Below are positions 46,101-58,604 of a DNA stretch of 64,000 bases, one piece after another. The position numbers were made by a program, and so were the translations under genes. This DNA is from Sclerodactyla briareus (lineage: Eukaryota > Echinodermata > Holothuroidea > Dendrochirotida > Sclerodactylidae), in the NCBI GenBank assembly GCA_026419785.1, contig JAODTK010005806.1, positions 106,630-170,629 of the forward strand, read 5' to 3'. A model generated the notes under the pieces. It was not told the DNA's origin, did no database searches, and was given only the letters and a program-made list of their open reading frames with translations. How positions within the stretch are numbered: position 1 is the stretch's first letter; each line of letters starts with the position of its first letter.

Positions 46101-49100
46101 TGGCAGTGGAAGAATGGGAAGGAAAGGGTTGGGGGGGAGAGTGTGGGGGGTGAGGAGGGGGGCCAAGAGAAGCGAGAGAGGAGAATGGAGTGAGGCATCG
46201 AAAAAATTGATGGAGTGGAGGATATGGATTGGAGGGTGCCGGGTCTGACAGCTTAAAAAACAAGGATTGAATGTTGTCACATTCTTACTATAATTCCAAC
46301 CCAAATCCTAAGACCTGCAGTAAAGCCTACGTGGACTCACACCTTCACAAAGTCATCACTCTGGACACATTGTTTGGGCTGTACGGGGGGGGGTAATGGT
46401 GGAGGGGATTGAGGGGATTATGTTAGCACTATATCGGGTGGGGTGCATGTGTTAGGGAAAAGGGAGTAGGGGGGGTGTTTGTATTAAAATTTGTCACACA
46501 CCTGAATTATTTTAGCTGATTTCCTCACCCCACTCAGGCAAATATTGGAGGAAGGGTCTAGTCACACTTTTTGTATGTGCTATCGTGTATCATCAGTTTA
46601 TGGCATTTCCAAAATATAAATCGGTATATCATCATTATTTTTACCATAGGATATGAGGCTAGATGTCAGAGTGTTTCAACACTATTAGTGATAAAAATTG
46701 AAGTATCAGGGAAATTATTTTTTAGAGACTAGCAAGTAATTATTTCCCCAGCAGGAACGATAGAAAAGTGGCAAACCCGTATAAATATGATCAGTGATAG
46801 TTGCTAAGGAGTTGATTTAGTGCAGTTTTTTTACAGTTGCCTATCTTGTTCTGCATTTTTCCTCATATTTCTGAATGCTGAAAGAACAATAACACAGTTG
46901 GATGAGACAGTCCTGACAAGATAGGGATCTATCTAGGCGGTGGGGGAAACGTCACCATAGGACTTAGGAATATGAATAAGGCAAGTGTAGGTCAAATTCC
47001 ATTCACTTTCCTCACGGAACTGATAAGGATATAATTATCCTGTTTCTACAACTTCTCATGACCACATGACCTCCCCTCCCCAACCTCCCTCCCGCACACT
47101 GCGGAGAGACCAGCGCAGGCAATTTTACAAAAATGCTTGCCGAGAGAAGTGACTGGCTTAAAACCCCCTTCCCCCCCAAAAAAACCCCATCCAAAATGAA
47201 ACCAGTCTAGTACCTAAGAAGAATAAATAAATATTGGTCCATTGTGTTACAGGTGAACTGAGCCCATAAGAATAAATGCTTGGACAAATTTACATAAATA
47301 TTATTTATCTCTCACATTTAGTTAGAGAACTGACAGACAGATATTACGGTACCATTTCAAATAAACGTCCTCTTATCACAATGCTGAGTTGCTGACAATA
47401 GGTGCCATTGCTGAAATGCCTCTCGACAAGGCACCCTGGTGGTTACATGCAATTGGGTAGGAAGTTTAATATTACACTTAATAACAGACACGGGCAAAAA
47501 TAATTGCCCTACTGAAGTAGGTTTAATCCACAGTATTCTACATAGTAAGCTGAACAGTAATCCAATATTCATCACATATACAGTGTACAGTCACACATGT
47601 GCCAGTCTTGACTAAACCTCACATGTATGAAGTGCGAATTATCGGACTGCATTCAGAATAAACTACAAGGGCATTGAATATTGATAAAGACCCAAAACTG
47701 TTTGATGTGAAGTTCCTACAAATGTATCAGCGGGGATGGCACTAAATATATACGAGGCGTTGCAGACCAGGATAACTCACTCATTTGTTAGATAGGTTTC
47801 CATATATTGCTGATTTCTCACTGGCTTTTATTTACCTGGCACTAATGGCGTCAACAGGTGGGGGACGGGGGGACATGTCCTCCACCCCACTTTTAACAAT
47901 GACGTCCCACGTTACACCCCACCTTTACCAACATTTCCACACAGTAAAATTTTGGAAATGTGGCCATATTCTCCCCACTTTTGAGGGGGTGGTGACGCTC
48001 ATGCCTGGCACTAATACTCCAAAAACTTTTGCTGATCGCTGTCACTAAAAATTCTACCAGAACAGTGTCATGTTCAAATTGTGAAAAAAACCTTTGCCCT
48101 AAGAATCATTTTCCAGCCATAGGTCATAGGTCGCACCCTTCCTGCCAATTAATATGGAAAATGTCAACAGAACACAATAATTACACTGAGAAGCAAGGTC
48201 AAAGAAAGATGGATAACTTGTTTATTACAGACTGTTGTACACCCTTTACAAATACATAGAAAATTGACATACATACATCGAAGAAAGAAAGAAATCTCTA
48301 CATTGATAACACTGCAATTCTTGCAAATAAGGCATACAGTTGTATCTTCCTGTCTGGAGTCTTGAGAGCTGCATGCCTGCCTACTAAGCGAAAAAGTTTG
48401 TCCAAGGAGGAGGAAGCCCTTGTATTCCTGTAACAGTGTTTGGATATATAAATATGGACTGATTATTGCATGGCTACCAGGTTAGGGGTACATAGAGTAG
48501 GGAAGGGGTGGGGGTTGGTACAGCTATATAATTGACGTTGTGACTTGAAGTTAGTTTTGGACGGACACTATTGTAATCTGACCAGCCTGGAGGTCGATTG
48601 AAATAATAAAAGCACACCTTCTCGCCAATGCCTTGATTTCAAAAGACTTGAATTCAATCAGGAAAATGTGTTAGCTAATAGTGGATCACTCCCAATTCAG
48701 AAATTTATGCGAAGGGAGTCGTTCCATTTTCTAGCATCAGGGAGAGGAGAGAGAAGACGCTCAGCGGGCGTGACTCATTTCGAGTGGTGTAAGGTAACCT
48801 GATAGCCAGGAGTCAAGGTGGACTAATAGCTCCACGTGTGAAGCTGCATTACTTGTGTTTAATAGCAGTCGAGCGATGCACTCGGGAAACCCACGACTGG
48901 CTGCCTGAACTCACCGTTGACAGATGACGAGAAAGTTGCTACAGTGTGGCATGACTGTTTCTTGGATGAGTCACAGGATCCAACGAAAAAAGATTATGCC
49001 GTTTTGCTGACTTGAGGCACTAAGGCAAGCAACCTTAATTCCAAACATGAAGCGACATGATTCGCTTCACGGCCTATTGCCCCAGTGATGTTAAAATCAA

Positions 49101-49124
49101 GCAGTGAGGAACATTTTGACTCAC
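43176..49124. other. No gene; GATA microsatellite and many G/C runs
   Basis: A TAGATAGATATATAGATAGA tract lies at about 43,343-43,371. G runs lie near 43,726, 44,029, 44,167, 44,195, 44,500 and 46,385. G-rich purine stretches at 44,872-44,935 and 46,060-46,170 have several GGG groups and could form G-quadruplexes. A C run lies near 45,511. No coding frame was recognised in this part of the POLR2H intron. Confidence 0.5.
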
Positions 49125-49305
49125 AGTTTTGAGGCAGACTCTGTCGCCGTCTCGTCACCTTCGATCCGGTAGACCTTCCCGTACATGACATACTCGAAGC
49201 TGTTGGCGCGGGTCATCGCACTCTCGTCAAGGGGGTTGAAGTGTCCGTCGTCGGCGATACCATCCTCACGGAGGGTCGTACATAGGACTAGGCGGAACTT
49301 GTCTC
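49125..49305 (-). CDS. POLR2H: POLR2H (RPB8) internal exon
   Basis: This internal exon encodes the central part of RPB8 with no indel. It reads [16 protein letters not shown], then a variable loop with FNPLDES, then the diagnostic block [16 protein letters not shown] and the end TATESASKL. Animal RPB8 has the same order and near-identical [14 protein letters not shown]. The acceptor (GACGCAG before GAGAC) completes the Gly codon left open by the upstream exon. The donor ACT|GTGAGT leaves two bases of a Leu codon, which the terminal exon at 27,146 completes. The exon is 181 bp. It is separated from the terminal exon by 21,978 bp and from the upstream exon by 11,285 bp, large introns filled with repeats. 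This is the best-supported gene piece in the window. Confidence 0.96.
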
Positions 49306-52300
49306 CTGCGTCGGGAGAAAGAAAGAACGGAGACAATAGGAAATTAGAATAGTATTGAACGGTGGTTGACATGAGATAATAGCAACAGCATGGTTGGATC
49401 AATATGTACATCATATAAAAATTCAATTTTGTATAACTTGGAACAGATGCTTGATCTGGTGGCGGAAATATAATTGAAGGGTTGGTCAAGCGGGGTTGCC
49501 AGTGGCCACTTTTGTTTTCCGCCAGATTAGGTGCTAGGAAATATGACTTAGGCATATGGTGCACAGGTGATGACGACTGCAGTGAGTTGTCTTAATCAAG
49601 TGACCCGGAACCCAAGAACCATGGCAGTATGAGCACCAGGTTAATTTGACTTTGAACTCTTTGACCGGGGGTGACTCACCCAAAAAGCTGAAGGGATCAC
49701 CTAATTACTATAGTCACTCCATATCAAGCTTGAGCCCATCACATACCTGTTGAGAAGTCATGCAAAGCTGGCGTTGGACTCACACACCATCATGAGGCCT
49801 GTTCACCGACATGAGTACGCATGTTCACCACTGAACAGTTAGGGGGATAGACAAAATGCTTCCGATAGCTCTATCATCACGGCCAATTTTCAAGCTGTCA
49901 CCACTCTCCGAAACAAAACTGATTCATCCCAGGTTCTATCAATGTAATTGTGTCAATTCGTGATGAGGGGGGGGGGGGGGAAGGGAATCTGTGAAGTTTT
50001 GAGCTGGTAGGGTGTTTAATTTCCGTCGGGGAGTTGCAAAAAAAAATAATGTTGCTGCTGTTCTTGCAACGCCAAACTGACAGTGTATCCCTATGACTCT
50101 TGACACAATAAAAATTATATGTTTATCTCAATTAACGTATTAACGTAATTATAAGAAGTTAAATTATAGTTAGCGCAGTGGTAAATGACCAACGAATCCA
50201 ATAGTCTAGTGGTCATGTAACAGTCCAGTGGTCATGTAAGAAAATAAGCTTTTCGATTTTGTCTTCAGTATTGTCATTGTTGTTCGTTTTTCAGACGATT
50301 TTTCCACTATGGTGAACAATATTACAATAAACATTACATAATAAACATATTTAGGTGACCAGAGGATATACCAAAGCCCCACACCCCAATTTTGGAGGTC
50401 CTAGCCGGTTTTGCCCTTGTCTAGTTGTTCAATTTGTTTTGGAGAAATGTATTATATCATGGGGGAAATTTCAAACATTATTTCATTTCAAAAAGCATTT
50501 TAGTCTCATGGGAGGAGGATTGCTGTAGTGGGTTGGTAGGTGGTGATGGTTACTTTGGTGAGAGAGAGACAACAAAACTTTTGCAAAATGTTGACTCATT
50601 CAACAAAAACCTGAAACCATGTATACATGACATAACCTCCCGGGTTGTCTAGTGTGACGTCATACGCTTTATCTAGCAAGCCATCCAAATGGGATTCTCC
50701 TCGATTCTCTGCAGATGGACCAAAACTTTGAAGGCCTTAAATAACTCTACACACCCTACTGTAGGCCCAGCGTATTTATTGAAATAGGGTTTGGACCTAT
50801 AGTTACAGTTTCCATTCTCCACGATAACACTTCTGTCGTTCGTAACAGGATTTTCAGAAGTACAAGTTTCACATGACTTTGTACTACATGGGATCCCGCT
50901 GTGACATTCACTAGGGGATTCTCAATAGCTGACGGGCCTCAGTGGGCATTCGGATCAGCTGGTATTGGGTCTGGGGGTTTGGCTCCCACTGTGTAATGCA
51001 AAATGAAGAGTCAAGATATATGGTACTCTAAGGACATATTTAACACATGTACATGTTGTTCTGTATGTCTGTGAGTGGACCTCCTTCTTCCTCCCCCCCT
51101 CAGTCAGCCACCCCCTCCCCCTTTCTCCCCTCCCCTCTCAGTCAGCCACCCCTACAAGAGGAAGGCAGTCACTGTTCATGGCTACCACACCCTTGTTTTG
51201 CAAATTCAATGAGAAAAAGACATAAATGTATATGAATATTAAATTGTCTGCGAGATATAAAGGTGAATCATATTATTTCTTTGTGAATACTCTGTGGTGT
51301 CATCAAATACTCTGAGCAAAATGAGATTGAAGTTCTGAGCAATGTAGCCAGCAGGAATCTAAAAATTGGGGGGTGGGGTTCTATTGCATGTTCTATTTCT
51401 TTTGTGTAGGAAAAAAATTTGTACATGACCATGAACGTTGAATATACAACAAGATGAGACCGTTGTCTTGAACCTTTCCCGTTATGACAACACGCGCTTA
51501 GTGAGAATCACAATATGTTTCCTTGTAAAGAGAAAGCCAAACAAATATTTCCGTCCTTGGTCTCGTAGGAACTTTGAACGCGCCTATCACCTCGTCTCTG
51601 TGACCAGTGACCATCGGTGCAGGGTCGCTGGGGCACGTTTTCCCTAATTTCATGGAAGCCACATGGTCATTGGATGAACAGCCAAATTAAAACGATCTAT
51701 GCATGTGCTTGGAGTGAAACTTCCCGCCAGTTTTCCCATCGTCCAATCAGATTCCCCCTGTTATATTGATAACGTACTTTCACTACTCTATAACTTTGAA
51801 ATAAAAACTAGTAGTAGTATCAGTGGCTCAGGAGACAGAACAATCCCACCCCCCAAAAAAAAAAGGTCCTTTACTTTATTTACTTGCACTAGACAGAGGA
51901 AACCCCAAAGATCCTGTAGGACCAAATGGTGTAATGTGAAATGAAGTAAAAAGCTCTCCAATGTTTGCAACCCATGCTAAAGAAATCCCACAGTACTTAC
52001 ATGTACCTGGACCAACCAACCTTTCTTCCTCCCCCCCCCCACCCCAGGTGACCTTGATGATAGTGGAACCATCGTGGCACTATTTTGTGCGAACATGAAA
52101 ATGTAGTTTTTCACAGCTCCCCGAAACCCTGCTCACGGATACACAACAGAGCTGGTCTTCCAGTTAAAGTTCAAACTTGCCTGGCCCCCACTTCTCATAA
52201 GGGGTTATTGGACAGAGAGGGGGGCTTGCAGTTGCACTTGCTAAGAAAGCTAGGTAGATAGGTGATTACAGCATAAAAACTATCCAAGAAAGGAATTGGA

Positions 52301-52564
52301 AGTGGACAGCATATGAGTATAGGGGTATTATTCAAGATAGTATATATTGGAAAGGACATAACAACCAGCATAGGCATGACACATTTTGCATGCAAGGGCG
52401 CAGTCACAGGGGGATTGGGAGGGGGAGTCAGGGGGTCTGTGACCGCCTTGGTCCTCTCAACTTTTAGCCAGTGGTTCACAAAGGTTACGTTCCAGCAATC
52501 GAAGACTGCACTCGCAGTCATGTGGTTGAGCTGTGAGTCGGAAAGCATTATCAATGGTACAGTA
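49306..52564. other. No gene; short direct repeats
   Basis: Intron sequence of POLR2H. A run of 13 G lies near 49,968. CTAGTGGTCATGTAA and CCAGTGGTCATGTAA form a tight direct pair at about 50,205-50,240. C/T-rich tracts lie at 51,088-51,145 and 52,029-52,045. No coding frame was recognised. Confidence 0.45.
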
Positions 52565-52785
52565 CTGAGGGACAGGCTTAGGCTAGAATACAGTGCCGTG
52601 ACTGTGGAGCAGGCCTAGGCTAGAATAAAGTACTGTTGGGGCAGGCTCAGACGAGAATAAAGTACTGTAGGGGCAGGTTTAGGCTAGAATACAGTCCTGA
52701 GGGGGCAGGCTTAGGCTAGAATACAGTACTTTGGAGCAGGTCTATGCTTGAATACAGTGGGGCAGGCTTATAGGATAGATTCTGT
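52565..52785 (+). repeat. Minisatellite, about 32-bp unit, seven copies
   Basis: The unit CAGGCTTAGGCTAGAATA-CAGTACTGTGGGG recurs with starts near 52,573, 52,610, 52,642, 52,674, 52,706, 52,737 and 52,763, mostly 31-32 bp apart, the first gap 37 and the last 26. Units differ by a few bases. No coding role is likely. Confidence 0.88.
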
Positions 52786-55299
52786 TACTATGCAATGCAG
52801 GATGCGCTATGAATATGATGAAAATTACAATTTCATGGAGAAAAATATTCATACGGCAGGATAGACTGCTATTGTGGAAAGACAATAAAAAAAAGCTCAT
52901 GCTTGAGACAATTGTTACCCAATGAAATAAGAACTTCAATGGAATCCAGCGGGGTCGATGCAGCATCTATGTCACATTAGTATACATCGTAATTTTGCCT
53001 ATTTCTTAGTGTTGGTTTTGTATCTTTTTGGATGGATTCTTGGCCTCTAGTATCCATGCAAGCTGAATATAGCGTGTTCAGACACTTTTTTTTGGTCACT
53101 TTCGGCTCCATCTTATAGGAATTTCACAATATTGTAGCATAGAGTCCCGATGTGGGGGAGTTTAGAGACTGCTGTAGGTCTCGTGCCAAATAAAGAAAAA
53201 AAACCTCCAGAATAATCGGGAGTCAGGGGTGGCACCAGGTGTCCCTGGCTGTTGTTAGGGGAGGTTTGACATATGAGGTGGTGATCTTGATGTGGTGATG
53301 AATATGAATGAGTGGTCTAAGGGGAGGGGTCGAAGAAGAGGGAGGCTCCCTGGGATCCTTCCCTGTTGAAAAATTCTGACGTTGAAATGTCCTCAAAGGC
53401 AATATGGTGCTCTGTATGGCCATATTTTTCTTTTTTTTTTGTATTGTATATTCACACCTCCCCCCTATAAAAATAAGGATGCTCAAAATGCAATTTTCAA
53501 GCAGAAATACTTTTCGGGTCAAATTATGATTGGGAAGGGAGCACATCACCACAGTGGCCATCCACATGACATCACAGCCAAAATTATTCGAAGCCATCGA
53601 AATCAACATGTCACATTGAATCTCCTGAATAAAATTCATTTTGTCAACATTCTCATTCCAAGGCTGATTGAATATAAGTAAACGACTTAACAATTCCCCT
53701 GTTCCGGAACGTGTTGACCACAACTTTCAACCATACAATAAAAATTCTAGACGCTCAGTAGACACTCAGATAATTTTACATGATCCCTACCCACCCGAGT
53801 TATACTTTGTCTTCGATCGATTTTTGCGTCAATTCCTGCCCACAATTCCGTTACCTTTTTTTCTACTTCAAGGGTTTATTTTAAGGGGGGAAGGGGGTGA
53901 GAGATAGATTACTGCATATGACATGAGGACTTCAAAGTCAGTGATTAGAAAATACTGCAAGACAAACTAATACTCCCAATATGCATGGAGGGTATGGGGT
54001 CTGGGTGGGTGGGAATGTGACCCTGCAGCTTTGATGGATGGCGACCATGGTGGGTGGAATTGTCCTCCTTCATATATTTCAAACAAGCATTTCAGACCCC
54101 AGCCCAGCATTTATTTGCACCAGACTGTGGCCCTTAATGCTAACATGCAGGCGGCTGAAGGTGCAGAAGTACATATCTGTACCAGCTCCAAATGTTACCC
54201 TGAAATTTCCTTGATCTTTATCACACCGATATCCAGCATATCGATCCTGTCAGGGGAAGCCATGTCACTGGGGAAGTGGTGTTGGTCCTTGAAACCTTAT
54301 CATTTCTGTGATATTGACCATGCACGCTGTAAATGGGAAGGAAAGGCTCGTTGGACTGTCACAAGTGGCCGTCAGCAAATCGGCACCGGATCCCCAGTTT
54401 TTCCCCCAGACAGTCAGTCAGAAGCTATACTACCAGTGGGAACCGGCCAACAAACCAATGAGAATTTGCATAAAATGAATTTGCATGAATGAGCATAAAC
54501 CCTCTCCAGCTTGCCCCGGCACTTACCCTTCATTTCACCTCGATGTTTTTTGTTGAAAGCTACAATGAGGCTGCAAAATCTATACAATCCAATTCATTAC
54601 CTGAATTTGGTGGAAACGTATAATATTTCTCACCCGAACTACCAATGGGGTAAATCGTCATTTTTCCTAGTTCAGCAAGTGAAACATAAAAGAGCCACAC
54701 ACTTTCTTTTCTTGGTGATGGGACATTCCATTTTCAAGTGCATAAATTTTCAACCAATCCATGGAATATTAGGGTTAAACAGGTTTGGACTAACATTTTG
54801 ATCAATGTGAGCAAGGCTGTGTGCAGAGAAATTTAGAAGTGTTTCCACTTGAAATATCTAGAAGTTTTCCCAGATAACATGACCAATTATGTACATACTG
54901 TAGGTGAATTTGGTACTTCGGAAAATGATGTGCTCTCGTCATAACTCGAAGAAAGGCTTGACCAAGCAAAAATCATCAATCATGGGCAGATTTCTGTCCT
55001 TTGCATAAACTCGTTGTCGTTCTGCATAAAGCTACCAATATAGAGATTACACCGAAAAACAGTACATTCTGCCAATGTTACCATTCAAACAGTATGTGAT
55101 AAGTTCAATATTTCATAACATTTTTTCAATTTTCAAAATAGCCCCAACGATTGGTTACAAAACTGTTGAGGTTAGCTGACAAGAAATGCGTTAAAACTCC
55201 ATCAAGAAAAGACTCCTGCCAATGGTGAAACTTAACGTGATCGTGTTCTCCCAAATTTAACTGAACCATATTCAGAATAACACCCGGAAGAAAAGAAAA
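52786..55299. other. No gene recognised; paired octamers
   Basis: The open frames at 53,223-53,723 (minus) and 54,031-54,492 (plus) are the longest here and have no recognisable domain. Two perfect ATTTGCAT octamers lie at 54,464-54,471 and 54,479-54,486. Confidence 0.45.
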
Positions 55300-55740
55300 A
55301 AAAACCTCCAGAGTCCGCCGTCCCCGAGGCGAGGAGCGATGGCGGAAGAGGAATACGCGTTTGGGTTTTGTTTGTACTGACAGCGTCGTGAGCCAACCTG
55401 GGAATGACAGACTGACTACGCTCGCGGAGCCTTTAGCGGAGGAGACAAAACCAGGGAAAACAGGACTGGAGCCATTATGTAGCGATCTCGCAAACAAGTG
55501 AAAGCAAAAATGGCCATCGTGATCGTCACTTAAAACTTTATTGATGGTGCTCTCTGGCTACGTGGGGTTCACTGGAAACGGGCACGGGGCGTAACGGCAC
55601 ACCGGGTGGGCGGGTGGTTGGCATGCATTGGGTATAGGGTGGGTGCCTCGAAAAACAACGTCTCGACGGAGGTACGGCGACGATGCCACGTGATACGCCG
55701 GGCAAGGTTGTGTAAAGAGAGAGAGTAATGGCGGGAGGCT
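55300..55740. promoter_or_regulatory. CpG-rich block inside POLR2H intron
   Basis: This stretch is clearly richer in G, C and CpG than the AT-rich flanks. It includes a CACGTG E-box-like core near 55,687 and a short plus-strand ATG frame at 55,330 that opens MAEEEYAFGF and then stops. No TATA box was seen. It could be an intragenic promoter, an unmethylated island or an inserted fragment. The minus-strand open frame across part of it was not recognised. Confidence 0.3.
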
Positions 55741-56461
55741 CCTGAATTGTGAAACTGTTCTCTCTCTTTCACTCTCTATTTGACAAAGGCCATCAGTTAA
55801 ACGACAATATTAATAGCTTCGCCATTATGAATCAACTTCAGTTTGAGCAAAAAAATATTGATTTAATTGGATTGGATTATGAGGTGTTCAGAAACAAGTA
55901 TGCTCATCAAAGAATCCTGGGCCATATTGATTTGTGGATATGAGCATGGTGATAACTCTGCTTCTCTTCTAGACTCCGTGACAGTGATATTCAAGGCAGG
56001 GGGGTAACCAGTGCCAACTTGACTCCTGGGGGGGACTACCATTTGGGTCCCTTGCAAAGGAGAACACACAAAATGGGAAAAATTACCTGACAGGGGAGCC
56101 TGGTCCCCATTTCCCCTCACCCCACACCCGCTGGTGCCACCCATGGCCACCACACTAAAACTCCCATACTATTCATCTTCATGAGGGTTAGATTTCCCTG
56201 CCAATATATGAATGTTCAATTGATTGCACAATCAACCATTTCTACTTTTCAAAATTACGGCAGATGCTTATCACTCCAGGAAAATCATTCACAAGTTTAG
56301 GTTGTAGAGCTGTTGAAATAACTTTGAACCTAATTTTGAACCTAATTGAACAATTCTTTCTTTTTCAACTTCCATTTTTGGGGCTGTCGGTTCCTCCAAA
56401 CGTGTTTGTGGGGCAAATAGTCAGCGGATACAAAAGAGCACACCCAAATGGTTGCACAATA

Positions 56462-56790
56462 AGCCGGTGGTTGGAACAGTGGTTGGCGTCGCCCTTTAAC
56501 CCGGTTGACTCCATGTCGGATCAAGCACTTTAAAAATGGTACCTGTTGCCTTCCCGCTGGACTCTAAGCACGCACAAGGGATTGGAGCCGGGAAAAAAAC
56601 GGGAAGGAGTAGGCAAAACGAGAGTAGGCAAGGTGCTGTCTGTATGCGTGAGGATTACCCCCCCACCCCCCCACATTAAGGTACACCAAAGAGGCAGCTG
56701 AAATGCGTGCAGTAACCAAGCTGCATCCTTGCTGAGGCCTAATGGGTTTGATCCTCGGCTCACGGCAACTACCATGAAAAAAGAAAAGAA
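56462..56790 (+). mobile_element. tRNA-derived SINE, nearly full length
   Basis: Has the ordered words AGCACTTTAAAAATGGTACC, TGTTGCCTTCCCGCTGG, CACAAGGGATTGGAGC, GTCTGTATGCGTGAGGATTA, CCCCCACATTAAGGTACACC, AAAGAGGCAGCTG, GGGTTTGATCCTCGGCTC and an A-rich end. The head CCGGTGGTTGGAACAGTGG is a weak tRNA-like start, and the B box is poor. It lies in the 11.3-kb POLR2H intron. Confidence 0.72.
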
Positions 56791-58604
56791 GCAAACCGCC
56801 TGTCCGCCTTAACTGTGTTAATTAATAGCACAACAACTTGAAAAATGGATGATAGACTGGGCTCCGATGGATGACTAAGGCAGTGGGATAATACCTAAGA
56901 AATATGCACCTACCTTTTGTTACCTTTTGGTTGTATTACATTATTAAAGACAAAACACCCAAGACTGAATTTCAGCCCAAATTGGGTGCGGATATAGGGG
57001 AAAATCAGTCTAGATTTTGCCAAATTTCATTGTGGCGCCACAGGGACGGCAGGATCCCTTGGAATTATACAAGGGCATCAAAAAACAAACGAACTATAGA
57101 TTGGGTTCGAATAAAAACACACAACATTGTTCACAATTTGAGGGAGTAATTGTCATCCACTATATCTGAATAGTATTCAGTGTTACTGTTATTAGGACAC
57201 AGCATTGCAGATTACTGTGTAGAGTAACAGGTCATCCCCCCCCCCCCCCACCCGCCATGTCACAGTGCCTCAAGAGTAAATTGGAATAACTTGACAAGCA
57301 ACATGCTAGCACCTCCTGATTAGGAGGGTGGGGTTTAACTTTCGATATGCCATCTTTCACATGTGCTGTTCAGGGGGAATCTGTTACTTGCAAGACATTG
57401 TGGGCTTTGAGAGAATGAAGAAGTACAGCACACCCCACTTTCAACAGTGAATACCGAGACGGTCGTTGCCGATTTGCACTCCCAGCAGTGTAAAGTCCCA
57501 TCGTCAGTGATTGGCCAAATTAAGATTGTACATGATTTCCAATTTGCGTTATCACGAGGCCGTCTCTGCAGCCATGCAGATGGCCGATGGGGCAATGGAT
57601 GTAGGCTACCCAGTCAGCAGATGGTTCAACGTTCCACTACTAACGGCCTGTGACAGTCTTGGCGTTAAGGGATGATAAAGGCCTTAACAACATGTGACAG
57701 TGAGTGACAGAGGAAGCTGAGGAACCCAATGCCCATCCAGGAAATTTGAGGCTGAACACTCAGCCAGCCATGTCATTGATGATTTTTATCCAACGAGTGC
57801 GGGATGCGGCAAGCCTCCCGGAATTTTGGATGACGCAAGCACAAACATGAAGAGTGCCCAATACGGTTCATAGGGACAGATTATGCAGCAGGCAAAAAAG
57901 GAACAAAGAACAAGAGAAGGACAGAAGTACCGTGCGTACCAACGCGACACTGGTACTGCACCACTCAAAATAAAATTTTATGCAATACCTTTCCCATCAA
58001 GTGTGTACATAATAAAATAATATCTTGTGCTACTATAGCATTTTCCACGTCCGGGAATGCTCAAGCCACTACTTAAAGGCCAATGGTCATGTGAATAGGG
58101 ATGGGACTTTTGGGCACTTCTTACCTCCAGTAAGCGCCCTCCATGATGGCAAGTGCACTGGGTGATCAGCAGAATGTATGCGGGAATATGAAATCCCACT
58201 TTACGGACTTAGGGATACATCTTATTTAAACCACTGGTTGGGCCTTGTTAGTAGAATGTGGCGAACATGGCCTCGTGCATGTATTTTAGTGGGACAAAAG
58301 AAAATTGGACTCGGGTGCATTGAACAGTCAGTCAGGACTACAAAGCCTTGTAGACTCAAGAGATACTTCAGAGTAGAGTCAGACGGGGGTAGAAATGGAC
58401 AATTATAACAAATTTTGTATATAGTTATTACAAGACAGCACTTTGCAAGATTATGACTGAAAAAATTGCATTAAGGAACGGGAAAGCAAACACAACCAGA
58501 AAGCCAAAAGGCTTAGTGTTCCTTGACGTTTGTCAACCATAGCCCGACACACAGACAAATGGGAGATAGAACCAGATCATTATGGGCACATAAGTCTGAC
58601 AATT
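56791..58604. other. No gene; C run
   Basis: POLR2H intron sequence with a C run at about 57,237-57,249. Short frames such as 57,335-57,595 are not recognisable. Confidence 0.45.

Noticed and set aside
53223-53723. Longest minus-strand ORF, 166 codons
   Set aside because: Low-complexity Lys and Pro/His stretches, no recognisable domain, and no splice or promoter context; likely chance.
54031-54492. 153-codon plus ORF
   Set aside because: No domain, composition of non-coding DNA, no supporting signals.
55126-55497. Mariner-like transposase fragment on the minus strand
   Set aside because: A VTNRWGYFEN-like end looked suggestive, but no DDE or D-box motif and no terminal inverted repeats were found.
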